A DNA stretch of 64,000 bases from Verrucomicrobiales bacterium (GTDB taxonomy: Bacteria > Verrucomicrobiota > Verrucomicrobiia > Limisphaerales > J093), in contig JACKPV010000039.1 in the NCBI GenBank assembly GCA_024233305.1, forward strand, positions 40,258 to 104,257, read 5' to 3'. A model generated the notes under the pieces. The model worked only from the letters and a program-made list of their open reading frames with translations. It searched no databases and was not told the DNA's origin. Numbering within the stretch: the stretch's first letter is position 1; each line of letters opens with the position of its first letter. Shown here in pieces: positions 17,279 through 26,204 of this stretch. The position numbers were made by a program, and so were the translations under genes.

Positions 17279-18238
17279 TCACAAGCTCAAGCCTACTGTC
17301 GTGGCCGCTGTCCTGGCCCAGAGCGCGCACTTGGATACGAGTTCTCGGGGAAGCCGGTCGGCGTAGTCCAGGACCCTGCACCGGTCGAAGAGGACGCCGG
17401 CTTCGATGCCGTGGTGGATGAAGTCTTCGCGAACGCGGTCGGTGAGAAAGAACAGCTTTACCGGTGTCACCGCAGGGGGGGCGTCAAACCATCGCCGGCA
17501 AAACGCATCCGGGTTGAGTCGAGGCAGCTCCGGGCCCCACGCCGTCCCTGTCTTGCATTGCCCGAACCCGACCAGCTTGGCCCCGCGACGGTCGGAGAAT
17601 CCCCTCCACACCACGACGTCCAGCTTATCATCCCTGGCACGCACGCTCCGATCGGTCCGGGGCCGGAAATGACCTCCTTCGCCCAGCCGCTGGCAGAGGT
17701 CGTTCACCGCGGCCTCGAAGCGCGTACTGCCGGTGGGAGATTCGTCGCTGTGCACATCTCCGGCACGCGAAGTGCCGAAGACCAATGCGCCGACGCGAGG
17801 ATCGTCGGGACCGCCGAGATAACGGCGGGCGACCTCGGCAGAAAGGCGCTCGAAGAGTTCCGCGCCGTCCAACTCGGCGTGCCAGCGCTGATCGCGCATG
17901 TTGAGAGTCGTGGCGAGCAGCAGGAACAAATACAAACAACCGCCGTCGGGACGCCTCGCCTCGCGGCGCGCACGCAGCTCATCTCCGCCCCGCAACTCGA
18001 ATGGATAGAGCCCTCGGGCGCTGCCCAAGTGCTCGATCCTCTCCGCCAACTCCTGAAAAGCCTCCGAGACCGGGCGCTCGAAATTCTCCTCCTCCTCGTC
18101 CTCTCGCCGGTCGAGATTCGCGATCATGTCCCCGGCCGAAAAGCGCCTTCGCGGTGATCGGAGCGCGCACAACTCGATGTGGTCGGCAAGGCGCACGGGG
18201 CCGGCCCGCCAGGACGGAGTTGCGTAAATGTCCTTCAT
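17279..18238 (-). CDS. PD-(D/E)XK nuclease-like protein, partner of the ParB-like protein
   Basis: I do not recognise this 319-residue protein as a named family. The N-terminal half is Arg- and acid-rich with a short hydrophobic segment (CLYLFLLLATTLNM) that looks like a buried helix rather than a membrane span. The C-terminal half carries a restriction-endonuclease-fold pattern: Glu175 in RFEAAVNDL, Asp207 in DDKLDVVVWRGF and the Gln-x-Lys in VGFGQCKTGTAW (Gln227, Lys229), followed by a Mrr-like ending (KLFFLTDRV, GIEAGVLFDRCRVLDY). I infer a nuclease, possibly acting on foreign DNA. It starts 4 bp behind the ParB-like gene, so the two form one operon. A catalytically dead or RNA-targeting role cannot be excluded. 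Confidence 0.6.
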   Translation of the reverse strand: MKDIYATPSWRAGPVRLADHIELCALRSPRRRFSAGDMIANLDRREDEEEENFERPVSEAFQELAERIEHLGSARGLYPFELRGGDELRARREARRPDGGCLYLFLLLATTLNMRDQRWHAELDGAELFERLSAEVARRYLGGPDDPRVGALVFGTSRAGDVHSDESPTGSTRFEAAVNDLCQRLGEGGHFRPRTDRSVRARDDKLDVVVWRGFSDRRGAKLVGFGQCKTGTAWGPELPRLNPDAFCRRWFDAPPAVTPVKLFFLTDRVREDFIHHGIEAGVLFDRCRVLDYADRLPRELVSKCALWARTAATTVGLSL

Positions 18239-18242
18239 GGAC

Positions 18243-19385
18243 TCAGTCGCCGGTGGCTCTACGGCGGCGTGCGCGGAGAGTGTTCGCCTTGCCCTCCATC
18301 ACGGAAACCAGGTCATCGGCCATTTCGGCGATCGTGTTGGCAGTCTCCAGGAGGTTCCGTTCGCCCCGGTAGCCAACGGAGACCCGGCCCTGGGCAACCA
18401 CCAAGGCGTTCTTTGCCTCCTGCAAGGCCTCGGTGAAGACCACGTCATCCCCCTTGCTAACGTCGTACGCCGCCTCCAACCCGAAGCCCCTGCGCAACGT
18501 GGCAACCGCTGCTTCGCTGCGCAGCACCTGATCCAGCTGTCTGAGGTGGGGATTCTGCGACCGTATCAGTGGTTCGGTGTCATCCCGCCGATCTCCCCAG
18601 AGCCAACGGCAGACTTCGCCAAGCTCCTTCATCCGGTCGGTAGCCACCGGAGTGATGGACTCGTCAGCCTCCTCAGCCAGACCGAGAAACTTGGCAAATC
18701 CGTCGTATTCCAGCGCGGTGGTGAGGTGCGAAAAGGCCAGTTGCGAGCGCAGGGCGAAGTCCCTTCGGTAGACTCCGGCCCGTTCGGCCTGCTCGATGAC
18801 CATCAATGCGCGAAACAGCCTTTGGACCGTCCGGTGACGATCGCCGATCTGCGCCGCAATGGCGGCCAATTTCTCTCCGGTGGAGTTGTGAACAAAGGCG
18901 ATGTACTGGGCCTTGGCATAGGCACGCCATTTTGCGGGCCCGTTCACGTGCTTGAAACCCAGATACCGCCAGGCGTCTTCGCGTCTGGCAACCCGGATTC
19001 CAGGGAGGGACTGCAACTCTTGTTTTCGCGCCGTGGTGATTTCCGGCAGGTCAGGGACCCGGAGCTTCTTCTGCAGCGCCTTGCTGTTCAGCACCTTGAC
19101 CGCAGCCAGCCGGCGATTTCCCTCGACCACCACCGTGCGTCCGGCTTCTTCGGTAACGATGAGCGGCTCGTAGGGCCAATAGCCGTTCGCCGCGATGGAC
19201 ATCGCGACCTCGTCAACGGCCATCTTGTCCCACAGAATCTCAAGGATCTTGTCCTCCGCTTCCTGTGGCGCGATTCCGTACTCCACCAGCCGCGGGTTCC
19301 GGGCATCCAGGTGCAGACTCCCGACGTCGAAGAACTCGGGCTCGTCGCCAGGGACACTCGTTGCCTTCAGGTTCGTCTTGCTCAT
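18243..19385 (-). CDS. ParB-like (ParB/sulfiredoxin fold) DNA-binding protein
   Basis: Protein of 380 residues. The N-terminal domain has the ParB/Srx pattern: a substrate strand LHLDARNPRL, a helix VDEVAMSIAANGYW, PLIV and the nucleotide-binding signature VVVEGNRRLAAVKVL (residues 86-99). In ParB-like nucleases, the DUF262 proteins and CTP-dependent ParB this signature binds NTP or cleaves DNA. A helix-turn-helix follows (about 171-195, EKLAAIAAQIGDRHRTVQRL), then an alpha-helical C-terminus with an Arg-rich tail. I chose the ATG at 19385 (MSKTNLK). There is no ParA or parS context, so chromosome partition is unlikely; operon pairing with the nuclease-like gene suggests a GmrSD-like defence role, which is inference only. 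Confidence 0.72.
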   Translation of the reverse strand: MSKTNLKATSVPGDEPEFFDVGSLHLDARNPRLVEYGIAPQEAEDKILEILWDKMAVDEVAMSIAANGYWPYEPLIVTEEAGRTVVVEGNRRLAAVKVLNSKALQKKLRVPDLPEITTARKQELQSLPGIRVARREDAWRYLGFKHVNGPAKWRAYAKAQYIAFVHNSTGEKLAAIAAQIGDRHRTVQRLFRALMVIEQAERAGVYRRDFALRSQLAFSHLTTALEYDGFAKFLGLAEEADESITPVATDRMKELGEVCRWLWGDRRDDTEPLIRSQNPHLRQLDQVLRSEAAVATLRRGFGLEAAYDVSKGDDVVFTEALQEAKNALVVAQGRVSVGYRGERNLLETANTIAEMADDLVSVMEGKANTLRARRRRATGD

Positions 19386-19589
19386 GTGCGCGGCTCGGAT
19401 GGAATTGTTAGGGGCTCGGCAGTGCCCGTGCAAATCAAACCGCCCTCCATGGACGAGCGCGCCGAGCGCGGTGGCCGACCAATGCCTCGCTTACGAAGGG
19501 GCACCATGGTTGCCGAACGGCATCATGCATCACAGCTGCCGGGGACCTGCCGACATTCTCCAGATGCAGTCACAGGATGCGCCGCGGTT

Positions 19590-19668
19590 CTACGAGCAAG
19601 CCGGGTTCCGCCTGGAAAGCCACCGGATCGAGCGCGAATGGCAGTCCGGCGCCTTCCGGCGGTGCGGG
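19590..19668. repeat. 79-bp direct repeat, right copy
   Basis: This copy of the prmA 3' end differs from 17070-17148 at one base. It is not preceded by the rest of prmA: the bases upstream (to about 19560) are unrelated. It marks the right edge of the inserted module and is followed after 7 bp by the stop codon of the exonuclease gene. Confidence 0.9.
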
Positions 19669-19675
19669 GCGTCCA

Positions 19676-20395
19676 TCATTTGATCCCCGCCAGCCGTTCC
19701 TTCCAGATCTTGAACAACTCGACCGTGGCGTGGACGTCGCGGAGGCAGTATTCCGCGATGTCGCGAAACCGCCCCGCCTTGAGCAGGTCGCCCACGTCCA
19801 TGCCGGTGACCCCTTGGCCCTTGGGCGAGGGGATGCCGAACGCCTTGCAGTAGAAATCCAGGTTGAAGCGCCGCGCGGCGCCGTCGCGGCCGCTGACGTT
19901 GTAGAACGTGAGTTGTTCGGCCAGGTCGCAGTGGGGTTCGGTGGCGAAACGGTAACCGAGCCAGTTCTTGCGCGTGATGGGCACGTTCAGCAGGGCGGAA
20001 CGGAGGTAGAGGAACGGCACATCGAAACTCCGGCCGTTGAACGTGACGACCTGATCGTAGGCCTTCGCGACATCCCAGAAGGCGGTCAGCAACTCCCCTT
20101 CATCAAGGCAGGTGACGAACTCGACACCGGCATCATCGGCGGCGGGTTCTTCGAAGTCGCGTGCGATGAAGAGCACTTGTCCGCGTAGGGAATCGGGATT
20201 GAGCATCGCGATGCACGCGACCTGGGCGGTCAGCGGCCAGAGGTTCATCATGCGGGCGAGTTCCTCGCGCCGGGCCTCCCGTTCGGCCTCGTCGTCGAGG
20301 GTGTTGGCCGCGCGAAACAGATATTCCCACTGGGTTTCATCGAAGTGCTCGCGTCCCAGCGCGGCGGTTTCGATGTCGAAGACAAGGGTGGCCAT
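19676..20395 (-). CDS. 3'-5' exonuclease, RNase H-like (predicted PolB-type DEDDy)
   Basis: Predicted exonuclease of 239 residues. The three acidic motifs are visible: LVFDIETAA at the N-terminus, VTFNGRSFDVPFL (about residue 120) and the last motif YCLRDVHATVEL, where the spacing suggests the DEDDy type with the Tyr of AEYCLRD. Proteins of this type degrade single-stranded DNA or RNA from the 3' end in repair or turnover. Position, length and start (ATG at 20395, MATLVFDIET) agree with the family. It converges on the inserted module. Confidence 0.82.
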   Translation of the reverse strand: MATLVFDIETAALGREHFDETQWEYLFRAANTLDDEAEREARREELARMMNLWPLTAQVACIAMLNPDSLRGQVLFIARDFEEPAADDAGVEFVTCLDEGELLTAFWDVAKAYDQVVTFNGRSFDVPFLYLRSALLNVPITRKNWLGYRFATEPHCDLAEQLTFYNVSGRDGAARRFNLDFYCKAFGIPSPKGQGVTGMDVGDLLKAGRFRDIAEYCLRDVHATVELFKIWKERLAGIK

Positions 20396-20427
20396 GGGGT
20401 GCAGGGAGGAAGGGAGGTGCTCAGGGG

Positions 20428-20480
20428 AAAAGAAAACCAGGCGGGACCTTCCGGAGCATCTCCTGAAAGCCCCCGCCTGG
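20428..20480 (-). terminator. intrinsic terminator of the H1-like gene
   Basis: On the minus strand CCAGGCGGG and CCCGCCTGG form a 9-bp perfect stem (20472-20480 with 20437-20445). A T-rich run (TTTTCTTTT, opposite 20428-20436) follows it. It lies 24 bp behind the stop codon of the Lys/Ala-rich gene. Confidence 0.75.
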
Positions 20481-20504
20481 CTGCAAGGGGTCTGAAATAC
20501 GGGG

Positions 20505-20678
20505 TTACTTCTTCTTCGCAGCTTTCTTCGCCGCTTTCTTTGCGGCCTTCTTCTTCGCGGCAGGTTTCGCGACCTTCTTCGCTGCCACCTTCTTGGCTGC
20601 CTTCTTCACCGCGGGCGTCGCCACTTTCTTGGCTGCCTTTTTAGCTGCTTTCTTGGCTGCTTTTTTCTTTGCGACCAC
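20505..20678 (-). CDS. histone H1-like Lys/Ala-rich DNA-binding peptide
   Basis: Peptide of 57 residues, too short for most gene finders. It is almost entirely Lys and Ala, in repeats of AKKAAKK, with a short ATPAVKK interruption and a KPAAKK block near the middle. The composition is that of the C-terminal tails of eukaryotic H1 and of bacterial H1-like proteins (Hc1/Hc2, HU tails), which condense DNA. The GTG start at 20678 is fixed by an excellent ribosome-binding site (GGAGGTG) 8 bases upstream, and a good intrinsic terminator follows. It overlaps no other plausible gene. I infer a nucleoid-associated role. No named family can be given. Confidence 0.85.
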   Translation of the reverse strand: MVAKKKAAKKAAKKAAKKVATPAVKKAAKKVAAKKVAKPAAKKKAAKKAAKKAAKKK

Positions 20679-20904
20679 TCTTGCTCACCTCCATTCGTTT
20701 GTCGTGGGGTTGTTCATCGGCGCATCTAGCTACCGAAGCGGTTATCATGGTCGTAAGTTGAGGGTAAAATGAGGAAATCCGAACTTCATTTCAACCCTGC
20801 ATTTCAAAAATGTCCGTCCTTCCGTTCTCGCCCGGCAACCTTCGCCCCCCGCTTGCGTCCGCGGGTCGGGCTGGGCTACGTTGCGCGGACGGCAAGGCCC
20901 GACG

Positions 20905-21363
20905 ATGTCTCTGCAAGATCAATACGACGAAGCGATGTTCGACTTCAGCCTGGGCGACCACACGGGCTGCATCGAGAAACTTGAGGCCATTCTCGCCACG
21001 GATCCCACGCACTTCGACGCGCAGCTGTCGCTGGGGATGGCCTATTGCCGCCTCGGTGACTACGAACGGGCCATCGCCGAGGGGCACAAGGCCGAACAGC
21101 TGAATCCACAGGACCAGTTGGTGCACACCAACCTCTCGCTGTTTTACGTGAAGGCAGGCAACAAGACGGCCGCCGAACACCACGGACTGCAATCGCGCAT
21201 TGCTTCCTGGAAGGGCAACCTCGCGGCGCCCGGCCAGCCGGGCACGACCGAAGGTGAACTGCAACAGGCCGGATCCCCGCCGCCAACGGTGCGGGTGACC
21301 GGCGCCAAGTCCGCCTCCGGCACATCGACCGGTTCGAGCGGATCGGAGCCGGAAGCCGAATGA
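20905..21363 (+). CDS. TPR-repeat protein
   Basis: Small cytoplasmic protein of 152 residues with about three tetratricopeptide helical pairs: YDEAMFDFSLGDHTGCIEKL, FDAQLSLGMAYCRLGDYERA and VHTNLSLFYVKAGNKTAAEH. A low-complexity Gly/Ser/Pro-rich tail follows. TPR units mediate protein contacts; no enzyme activity is implied. The ATG at 20905 (MSLQDQYDE) was chosen because it opens the first repeat. It reads with the coiled-coil protein and the oxidoreductase downstream as a possible operon. Confidence 0.78.
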   Translation: MSLQDQYDEAMFDFSLGDHTGCIEKLEAILATDPTHFDAQLSLGMAYCRLGDYERAIAEGHKAEQLNPQDQLVHTNLSLFYVKAGNKTAAEHHGLQSRIASWKGNLAAPGQPGTTEGELQQAGSPPPTVRVTGAKSASGTSTGSSGSEPEAE

Positions 21364-21424
21364 CCCCGCCGGCCCAGGCCCTTCCCGGCGAACCGCGGCG
21401 CCTCGACGTCACTCAGTTTTCCCT

Positions 21425-21709
21425 ATGAAATCCGCCTACGAACTCGCCATGGAGCGCCTGAACCAGACGTCTCCGATGAAGAAACTCACCGACGACCAGA
21501 AGCTGCAGCTGGCTGAGATCGACTCGAAATACAGCGCCAAAATCGCCGAACGCGAGCTGTTCCTGAAAGGCGAGCTGGCCAAGGCCGAAATGAGCGGTGA
21601 TTTCGAGGCCATCGAGCAGCTGAACCGGCAGATCGCCGGGGAAAAGAAGCGGCTCGAGACCGAGCGCGAGGAGAAGAAGGAACAGGTGCGCAACGCTGCC
21701 TCCGAATAG
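21425..21709 (+). CDS. small coiled-coil protein, unknown function
   Basis: Protein of 94 residues that is predicted to be almost all helix: long runs rich in Lys, Glu, Ala and Leu (DDQKLQLAEIDSKYSAKI, KGELAKAEMSGDFEAI) form a coiled coil. No catalytic motif or signal is present. Similar short proteins accompany TPR genes in many PVC bacteria, judging from composition only. It lies between the TPR and oxidoreductase genes, 11 bp before the latter. Confidence 0.7.
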   Translation: MKSAYELAMERLNQTSPMKKLTDDQKLQLAEIDSKYSAKIAERELFLKGELAKAEMSGDFEAIEQLNRQIAGEKKRLETEREEKKEQVRNAASE

Positions 21710-21720
21710 GCTCCCGGCTC

Positions 21721-22752
21721 ATGCGCGCGCTGCAATTGCTCGAACCCGGAGTCCCCGGACGCTTCGAGGTGCGGGAGCTGCCCGACCTGATCGCCGGCCC
21801 GGGCGAGGCCGTCGTCCGGGTGCGGGCCTGCGGCTTGAACCACCTCGACTTGTGGCTCGAAGCGGGCGGGCTGCCCATGCCGGTGGCCCTCCCGCGCACG
21901 CCGGGCGCGGAGATTGCCGGCGAGGTGCTGGCCACCGGCCCCGGCGTGACCGGATGGCATGCGGGCGATCGCGTCGTGATCCAGTCGAACATCTTCTGCG
22001 GCGATTGCGAGTTTTGCCGGCGCGGCGATGAATCCATCTGCTTGCACGGGAAGTTGCTCGGCGTGGACTGCGACGGCGGGTTTGCGACCCGGGTGACGGC
22101 ACCGGCGCGTTGTCTGGTGCGCTTGCCGGACGCGGTGGATTTTGAAACCGGCGCCGCGCTCACCCTGGCCGCCAGCACCGCGATGCACATGTTGACGAAC
22201 CGAACCCAGGTTCGTGAGGGCGACTGGGTCCTCGTCATCGGTGGCGCCAGCGGGGTGGGCTCGGCGGCCATTCAGATCGCGCGCGGGCTCGGAGCGCGGG
22301 TCCTCACCACGGGGTCGACCCCGGCCAAACGCGAATTCGGACTGGCTCTGGGCGCCGAATTGGCCGTGGATGCCACCGATCCCCACTGGCCGGTCCAGGT
22401 CCGCAAACATACCGACCGGCGGGGGGTGGATGTCGTGGTCGAGCACGCAGGGGGCGCGGTGCTGGAACAGGCGTTCGGCTGTCTTGCGCGGGGCGGCACG
22501 GTGGTGACGTGCGGGGCAACCACGGGCCGCGAGCCGCGCCTCAACTTGTGGCCCTTCTTCGTGAAGCAACAGCGGTTGATCGGCAGCTACGGACGCAACC
22601 GGGCGGATCTTGAAGCCACCCTCGCCTGGGCGGCCGAGGGCCGGCTGCGGGCGGTCGTTTCCGAAGTGCTGCCGCTGGATCGCGCCGCCGAGGGTTTCGC
22701 CCGGCTCCGCGCCCGGTCGGTGCAGGGCAAACTGCTGGTCAAGCCCGGTTGA
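21721..22752 (+). CDS. zinc-binding MDR-family oxidoreductase
   Basis: Medium-chain alcohol-dehydrogenase/quinone-reductase family enzyme of 343 residues that uses NAD(P)H. The GroES-like half has CGLNHLDLW, where the usual catalytic Cys is replaced by Asn, and the structural zinc loop CGDCEFCRRGDESIC (all four Cys kept). The Rossmann half has LVIGGASGVGSAAIQIARGLGA. The loss of the catalytic zinc ligand with retention of the structural zinc is common in the quinone-reductase-like branch. The substrate is not evident. The gene is close behind the small coiled-coil gene. Confidence 0.88.
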   Translation: MRALQLLEPGVPGRFEVRELPDLIAGPGEAVVRVRACGLNHLDLWLEAGGLPMPVALPRTPGAEIAGEVLATGPGVTGWHAGDRVVIQSNIFCGDCEFCRRGDESICLHGKLLGVDCDGGFATRVTAPARCLVRLPDAVDFETGAALTLAASTAMHMLTNRTQVREGDWVLVIGGASGVGSAAIQIARGLGARVLTTGSTPAKREFGLALGAELAVDATDPHWPVQVRKHTDRRGVDVVVEHAGGAVLEQAFGCLARGGTVVTCGATTGREPRLNLWPFFVKQQRLIGSYGRNRADLEATLAWAAEGRLRAVVSEVLPLDRAAEGFARLRARSVQGKLLVKPG

Positions 22753-22770
22753 CGCGCTACTGTTCGCAGC

Positions 22771-23364
22771 ATGACCGAGAGCCAACTCAACGTCCTGTCG
22801 GTGGTGGGCAGCCTCCGGCGCAATTCGGTGACCCGGGTGGTGCTCAATTACGTCACCGACCTCCTGGAAGACCGCGGTTGTGCGGTGGACCTGCTGGACC
22901 TCGCCGACGAGGAACTGCCGCTCTACAATCCCGACGCCGCCTACTCGCGCCCGCAATTCCCCGGCCTGCGGGGACGCGTGGAGCAGGCGGACGTCTATCT
23001 CCTCGGCACCCCGGACTACCACGGCAGCATCAGCAGCCCGATGAAGAACTTCCTCGACCATTTCTGGCACGAGTTTGCCGGCAAACTGTTCGTGCCGCTG
23101 GTGGCCTCGCACGAGAAGGGGTTGACGGCCATCGATCAGTTGCGAACGGTGGCCCGGCAGTGTTACGCGTGGGCGCTTCCCTACGGGCTGTCCTTCGTCG
23201 AGAAGGTCGATGTGCAGAGCGGCGTGGTGGCCGAGCAGAAGCTCAAGGACCGGTTGAACCTGCTGGCCCGCGACGTGCAGGTCTACGGCAGCCTGCTGAG
23301 CGGCCAGCGAAAGGCCGACCTCGCCGGCAGCGATGCCGGCTTCCTCGCGCAATACCGGCGGTGA
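22771..23364 (+). CDS. NAD(P)H-dependent FMN reductase
   Basis: Flavodoxin-fold reductase of 197 residues. The flavin-phosphate loop is VVGSLRRNSVTRVV at the N-terminus. The family signature is LLGTPDYHGSISSPMKNFLDHF near residue 80, and a later FVPLVASHEKG segment closes the site. It supplies reduced flavin or reduces quinones, azo compounds or ferric iron. It follows the MDR oxidoreductase by 18 bp, which fits a redox pair. Confidence 0.9.
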   Translation: MTESQLNVLSVVGSLRRNSVTRVVLNYVTDLLEDRGCAVDLLDLADEELPLYNPDAAYSRPQFPGLRGRVEQADVYLLGTPDYHGSISSPMKNFLDHFWHEFAGKLFVPLVASHEKGLTAIDQLRTVARQCYAWALPYGLSFVEKVDVQSGVVAEQKLKDRLNLLARDVQVYGSLLSGQRKADLAGSDAGFLAQYRR

Positions 23365-23481
23365 TTCGCGCCACTTGAAGGCCCCGACCTCGCGTTCCTC
23401 CCGCCGCCGCATCACCGGGCAGACCTCGTCGGATTTCGGATTCAGGGCTTCGCGTTTCGGGTTTCGCATCCGGCGCCTTCG

Positions 23482-24180
<699 letters not shown>

Positions 24181-24356
24181 GGCTTTTGGCGCAGCCCCGT
24201 TCGTCCGGTGGTCCGGTCGGACCGCGAGCGCACGAGGGGTCGCCCGTCATGCTGTGCCACCCGCCGGGACAAGGCAAGCTCCGGGGGCAGCCTCACGGCG
24301 GACGGCCGCGCGCCACCGTGGCGTTGCTCCGGCCGGTGCGCTACACTGCGCGCGTG

Positions 24357-24596
24357 ATGACGACGGAACAGCAACTGCTCGCCGCAATCGAAGCGCTGGA
24401 TGAAGCTGCCGCCCGGGTGCGGCAGGGCGGCGAAGATGTGGATCTCGCGGGTTGTCTGGCCCGCATCGACTCCCTGGCGGCGACGCTGCCGCCGGAAACC
24501 GATCCACAACTACGCCACTTCGTGCAGCAACAGAGCTATCAGAAGGCCCGTCGTCTGCTCGAGCGGTCGGTGGCGCGGACGAATCCCGGCGCATGA
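24357..24596 (+). CDS. small helical protein upstream of mnmE
   Basis: Protein of 79 residues that is probably all helical. It begins MTTEQQLLAAIEALDEAAARV and ends in a basic stretch (YQKARRLLERSVART). Its stop overlaps the mnmE start (ATGA), which supports translation. It resembles no enzyme I recognise; the length and helical pattern are compatible with a small adaptor. A short GC-rich hypothetical is the honest call. Confidence 0.55.
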   Translation: MTTEQQLLAAIEALDEAAARVRQGGEDVDLAGCLARIDSLAATLPPETDPQLRHFVQQQSYQKARRLLERSVARTNPGA

Positions 24597-25969
24597 TCCG
24601 GCCGGACGATACGATTGCCGCCATTGCCACCCCGTTGGGCGAGGGCGGTCTGGCGGTGGTGCGGGTGTCGGGGCGGGAGGCGTTGCGGGTGGCGGACCAT
24701 TGCTTTGTGCCGGTCGGCCGGCATTCCCGCAAGCCCGGGGATGCCGCCACCCACACGGTGCACTACGGGCGGATTCAACTCGGGGACCAAGTGGCGGACG
24801 AGGTGTTGCTGACCGTGCTGCGCGCCCCGCGGACCTATACGCGCGAGGACACGGTGGAGATGGCGTGTCACGGCGGGATGTTGCCGGCGCGGCTGGTGCT
24901 CGAGGCCTGCCTGGCGGCGGGGGCGCGCCTGGCCGAACCGGGAGAGTTCACCCGCAAGGCCTTTCTCAACGGCCGCCTCGACCTGGCCCAGGCGGAGGCC
25001 GTTGCCGACCTGATCCACGCCCGCACCGAACTCTCGCTGGCCGCCGCCCATCGACAGCTTGAAGGGCGTCTCTCGGCCCGCATCGATCAACTCCGCAACG
25101 AGTTGGTGCAGGTGCTCGCCCACGTCGAGGCCCACATTGATTTTCCGGACGAGGACATCGCGCCGGACGCGCATGACGCCTTGTGCGGGCGGCTGGCGGA
25201 AGCGCTGGCCTTCATGGACGGGCTGTTGCGGACCGCCCGTGAGGGGCAGATTCTGCGCCGTGGAATTCGCGCGGCGATCATCGGTCGCACGAACGCGGGC
25301 AAATCCAGCCTGTTGAACCAGCTGCTCGGCCGCGACCGCGCGATTGTCTCCGCGATCCCCGGCACGACGCGCGACACCATCGAGGAAACCGCGAACATCC
25401 GCGGCATTCCCGTGGTCTTGACCGACACGGCCGGATTGCGCGAATCCGGAGACTTGATCGAACAGGCTGGCATCCGTCGGAGTCACGCAATGATCGCCGA
25501 GGCCGAACTGGTGATTCACGTGCTTGACCATTCCGAGCCGTTGCACCGCGAGGACGCAGCGTGGCTCGAGCGGTTGGCGCAGCGCCCGCGCCTCATCGTC
25601 TGCAACAAGGCCGACCTGTCCGATGGGCTGGCATGGACCGGCGACCGGCAACTGCCGGTGATCACCACTTCGTGCGTTACGGGCGAGGGCATCGAGGCGC
25701 TGAAGGACGCCATCAAGGAGCTGATCTGGGCGGGACAGGTCGCGCCGGAGGCGGTCGAAGTCATGATCAACTCGCGCCATCAAGACGCGTTGCGGCGGGC
25801 GCGGGAGGCGGTCGCCCATACGGCGGCGGCATTCGAGGCGGGGTTGACCCTGGAATTGGTGGCCGTGGACCTGCGGATCGCAGTCAATGCCGTCGGAGAG
25901 ATCGTGGGGAAGACCACGACCGAGGATCTGCTGGATTCGATTTTCAGCCAGTTTTGCATCGGCAAGTAG
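24593..25969 (+). CDS. mnmE: tRNA modification GTPase MnmE (TrmE)
   Basis: GTPase of 458 residues that with MnmG installs the 5-carboxymethylaminomethyl group on wobble uridine of tRNAs. The N-terminal folate-binding domain (IAAIATPLGEGGLAVVRVSG) is followed by a helical region, in which the G domain is inserted: GRTNAGKSSLLNQLLG (P-loop), TTRDTIEE, DTAGL and NKADL. It ends with the essential Cys of FCIGK. The length is normal. The start is set by alignment of DTIAAIATP and by the 4-bp overlap with the preceding small gene. Confidence 0.97.
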   Translation: MIRPDDTIAAIATPLGEGGLAVVRVSGREALRVADHCFVPVGRHSRKPGDAATHTVHYGRIQLGDQVADEVLLTVLRAPRTYTREDTVEMACHGGMLPARLVLEACLAAGARLAEPGEFTRKAFLNGRLDLAQAEAVADLIHARTELSLAAAHRQLEGRLSARIDQLRNELVQVLAHVEAHIDFPDEDIAPDAHDALCGRLAEALAFMDGLLRTAREGQILRRGIRAAIIGRTNAGKSSLLNQLLGRDRAIVSAIPGTTRDTIEETANIRGIPVVLTDTAGLRESGDLIEQAGIRRSHAMIAEAELVIHVLDHSEPLHREDAAWLERLAQRPRLIVCNKADLSDGLAWTGDRQLPVITTSCVTGEGIEALKDAIKELIWAGQVAPEAVEVMINSRHQDALRRAREAVAHTAAAFEAGLTLELVAVDLRIAVNAVGEIVGKTTTEDLLDSIFSQFCIGK

Positions 25970-26002
25970 GGCGGGAGCGGGGGCGCTGCCTCCGGCGTAC
26001 CT

Positions 26003-26204
26003 CTCAGCCGTGTTGATTCAACCGGCGGTAGCCGCCGACGTGTAGTCGGCGCTGAAATCCAAGGGCTTACGCGGTCCCGCTGACTCCGGCTGGCGGTCCC
26101 GTCTTGGTGAATCGTCACACCCGGCGGCAAGCGGCCGTATCCCCACTGAATCATGCGCCGACTGCACGTCGGCGGCTACGAGTTACTGAACGGTTACGGC
26201 TCAG
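26003..26204. repeat. 202-bp palindromic repeat, copy B
   Basis: Complete copy that lies between the convergent mnmE and RND genes. The left end is CTCAGCCGTGTTGATTCA and the right end is the reverse complement of CTGAGCCGTAACCGTTCA. Its length is identical to copy A, but the centre is more diverged (GGCGGTCCCGTCTTGGTGAATCG). The last four bases contain the TGA stop codon of the RND gene. Confidence 0.85.

Larger units (their letters stand above)
17070..19668. mobile_element. 2.5-kb integrated module at the prmA 3' end
   Basis: The module is bounded by 79-bp direct repeats of the prmA 3' terminus and carries only two genes, both on the minus strand: a ParB-like protein and a nuclease-like protein. 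No integrase or transposase is inside. Direct duplication of a host gene's 3' end around foreign cargo is what site-specific integration leaves, but the repeat is longer than usual attachment cores, so homologous or replicative duplication is also possible. The genes read as less GC-biased at third positions than rph and prmA. Confidence 0.75.

Noticed and set aside
18243..19385. Chromosome-partition ParB with ParA and parS
   Set aside because: No ParA, no parS-like 16-bp palindrome and a foreign setting between direct repeats; only the ParB-like fold is supported.
21436..23469. Minus-strand frame of 677 residues opposite the oxidoreductase and FMN reductase
   Set aside because: It is antisense to two clear enzymes and has no recognisable domain.
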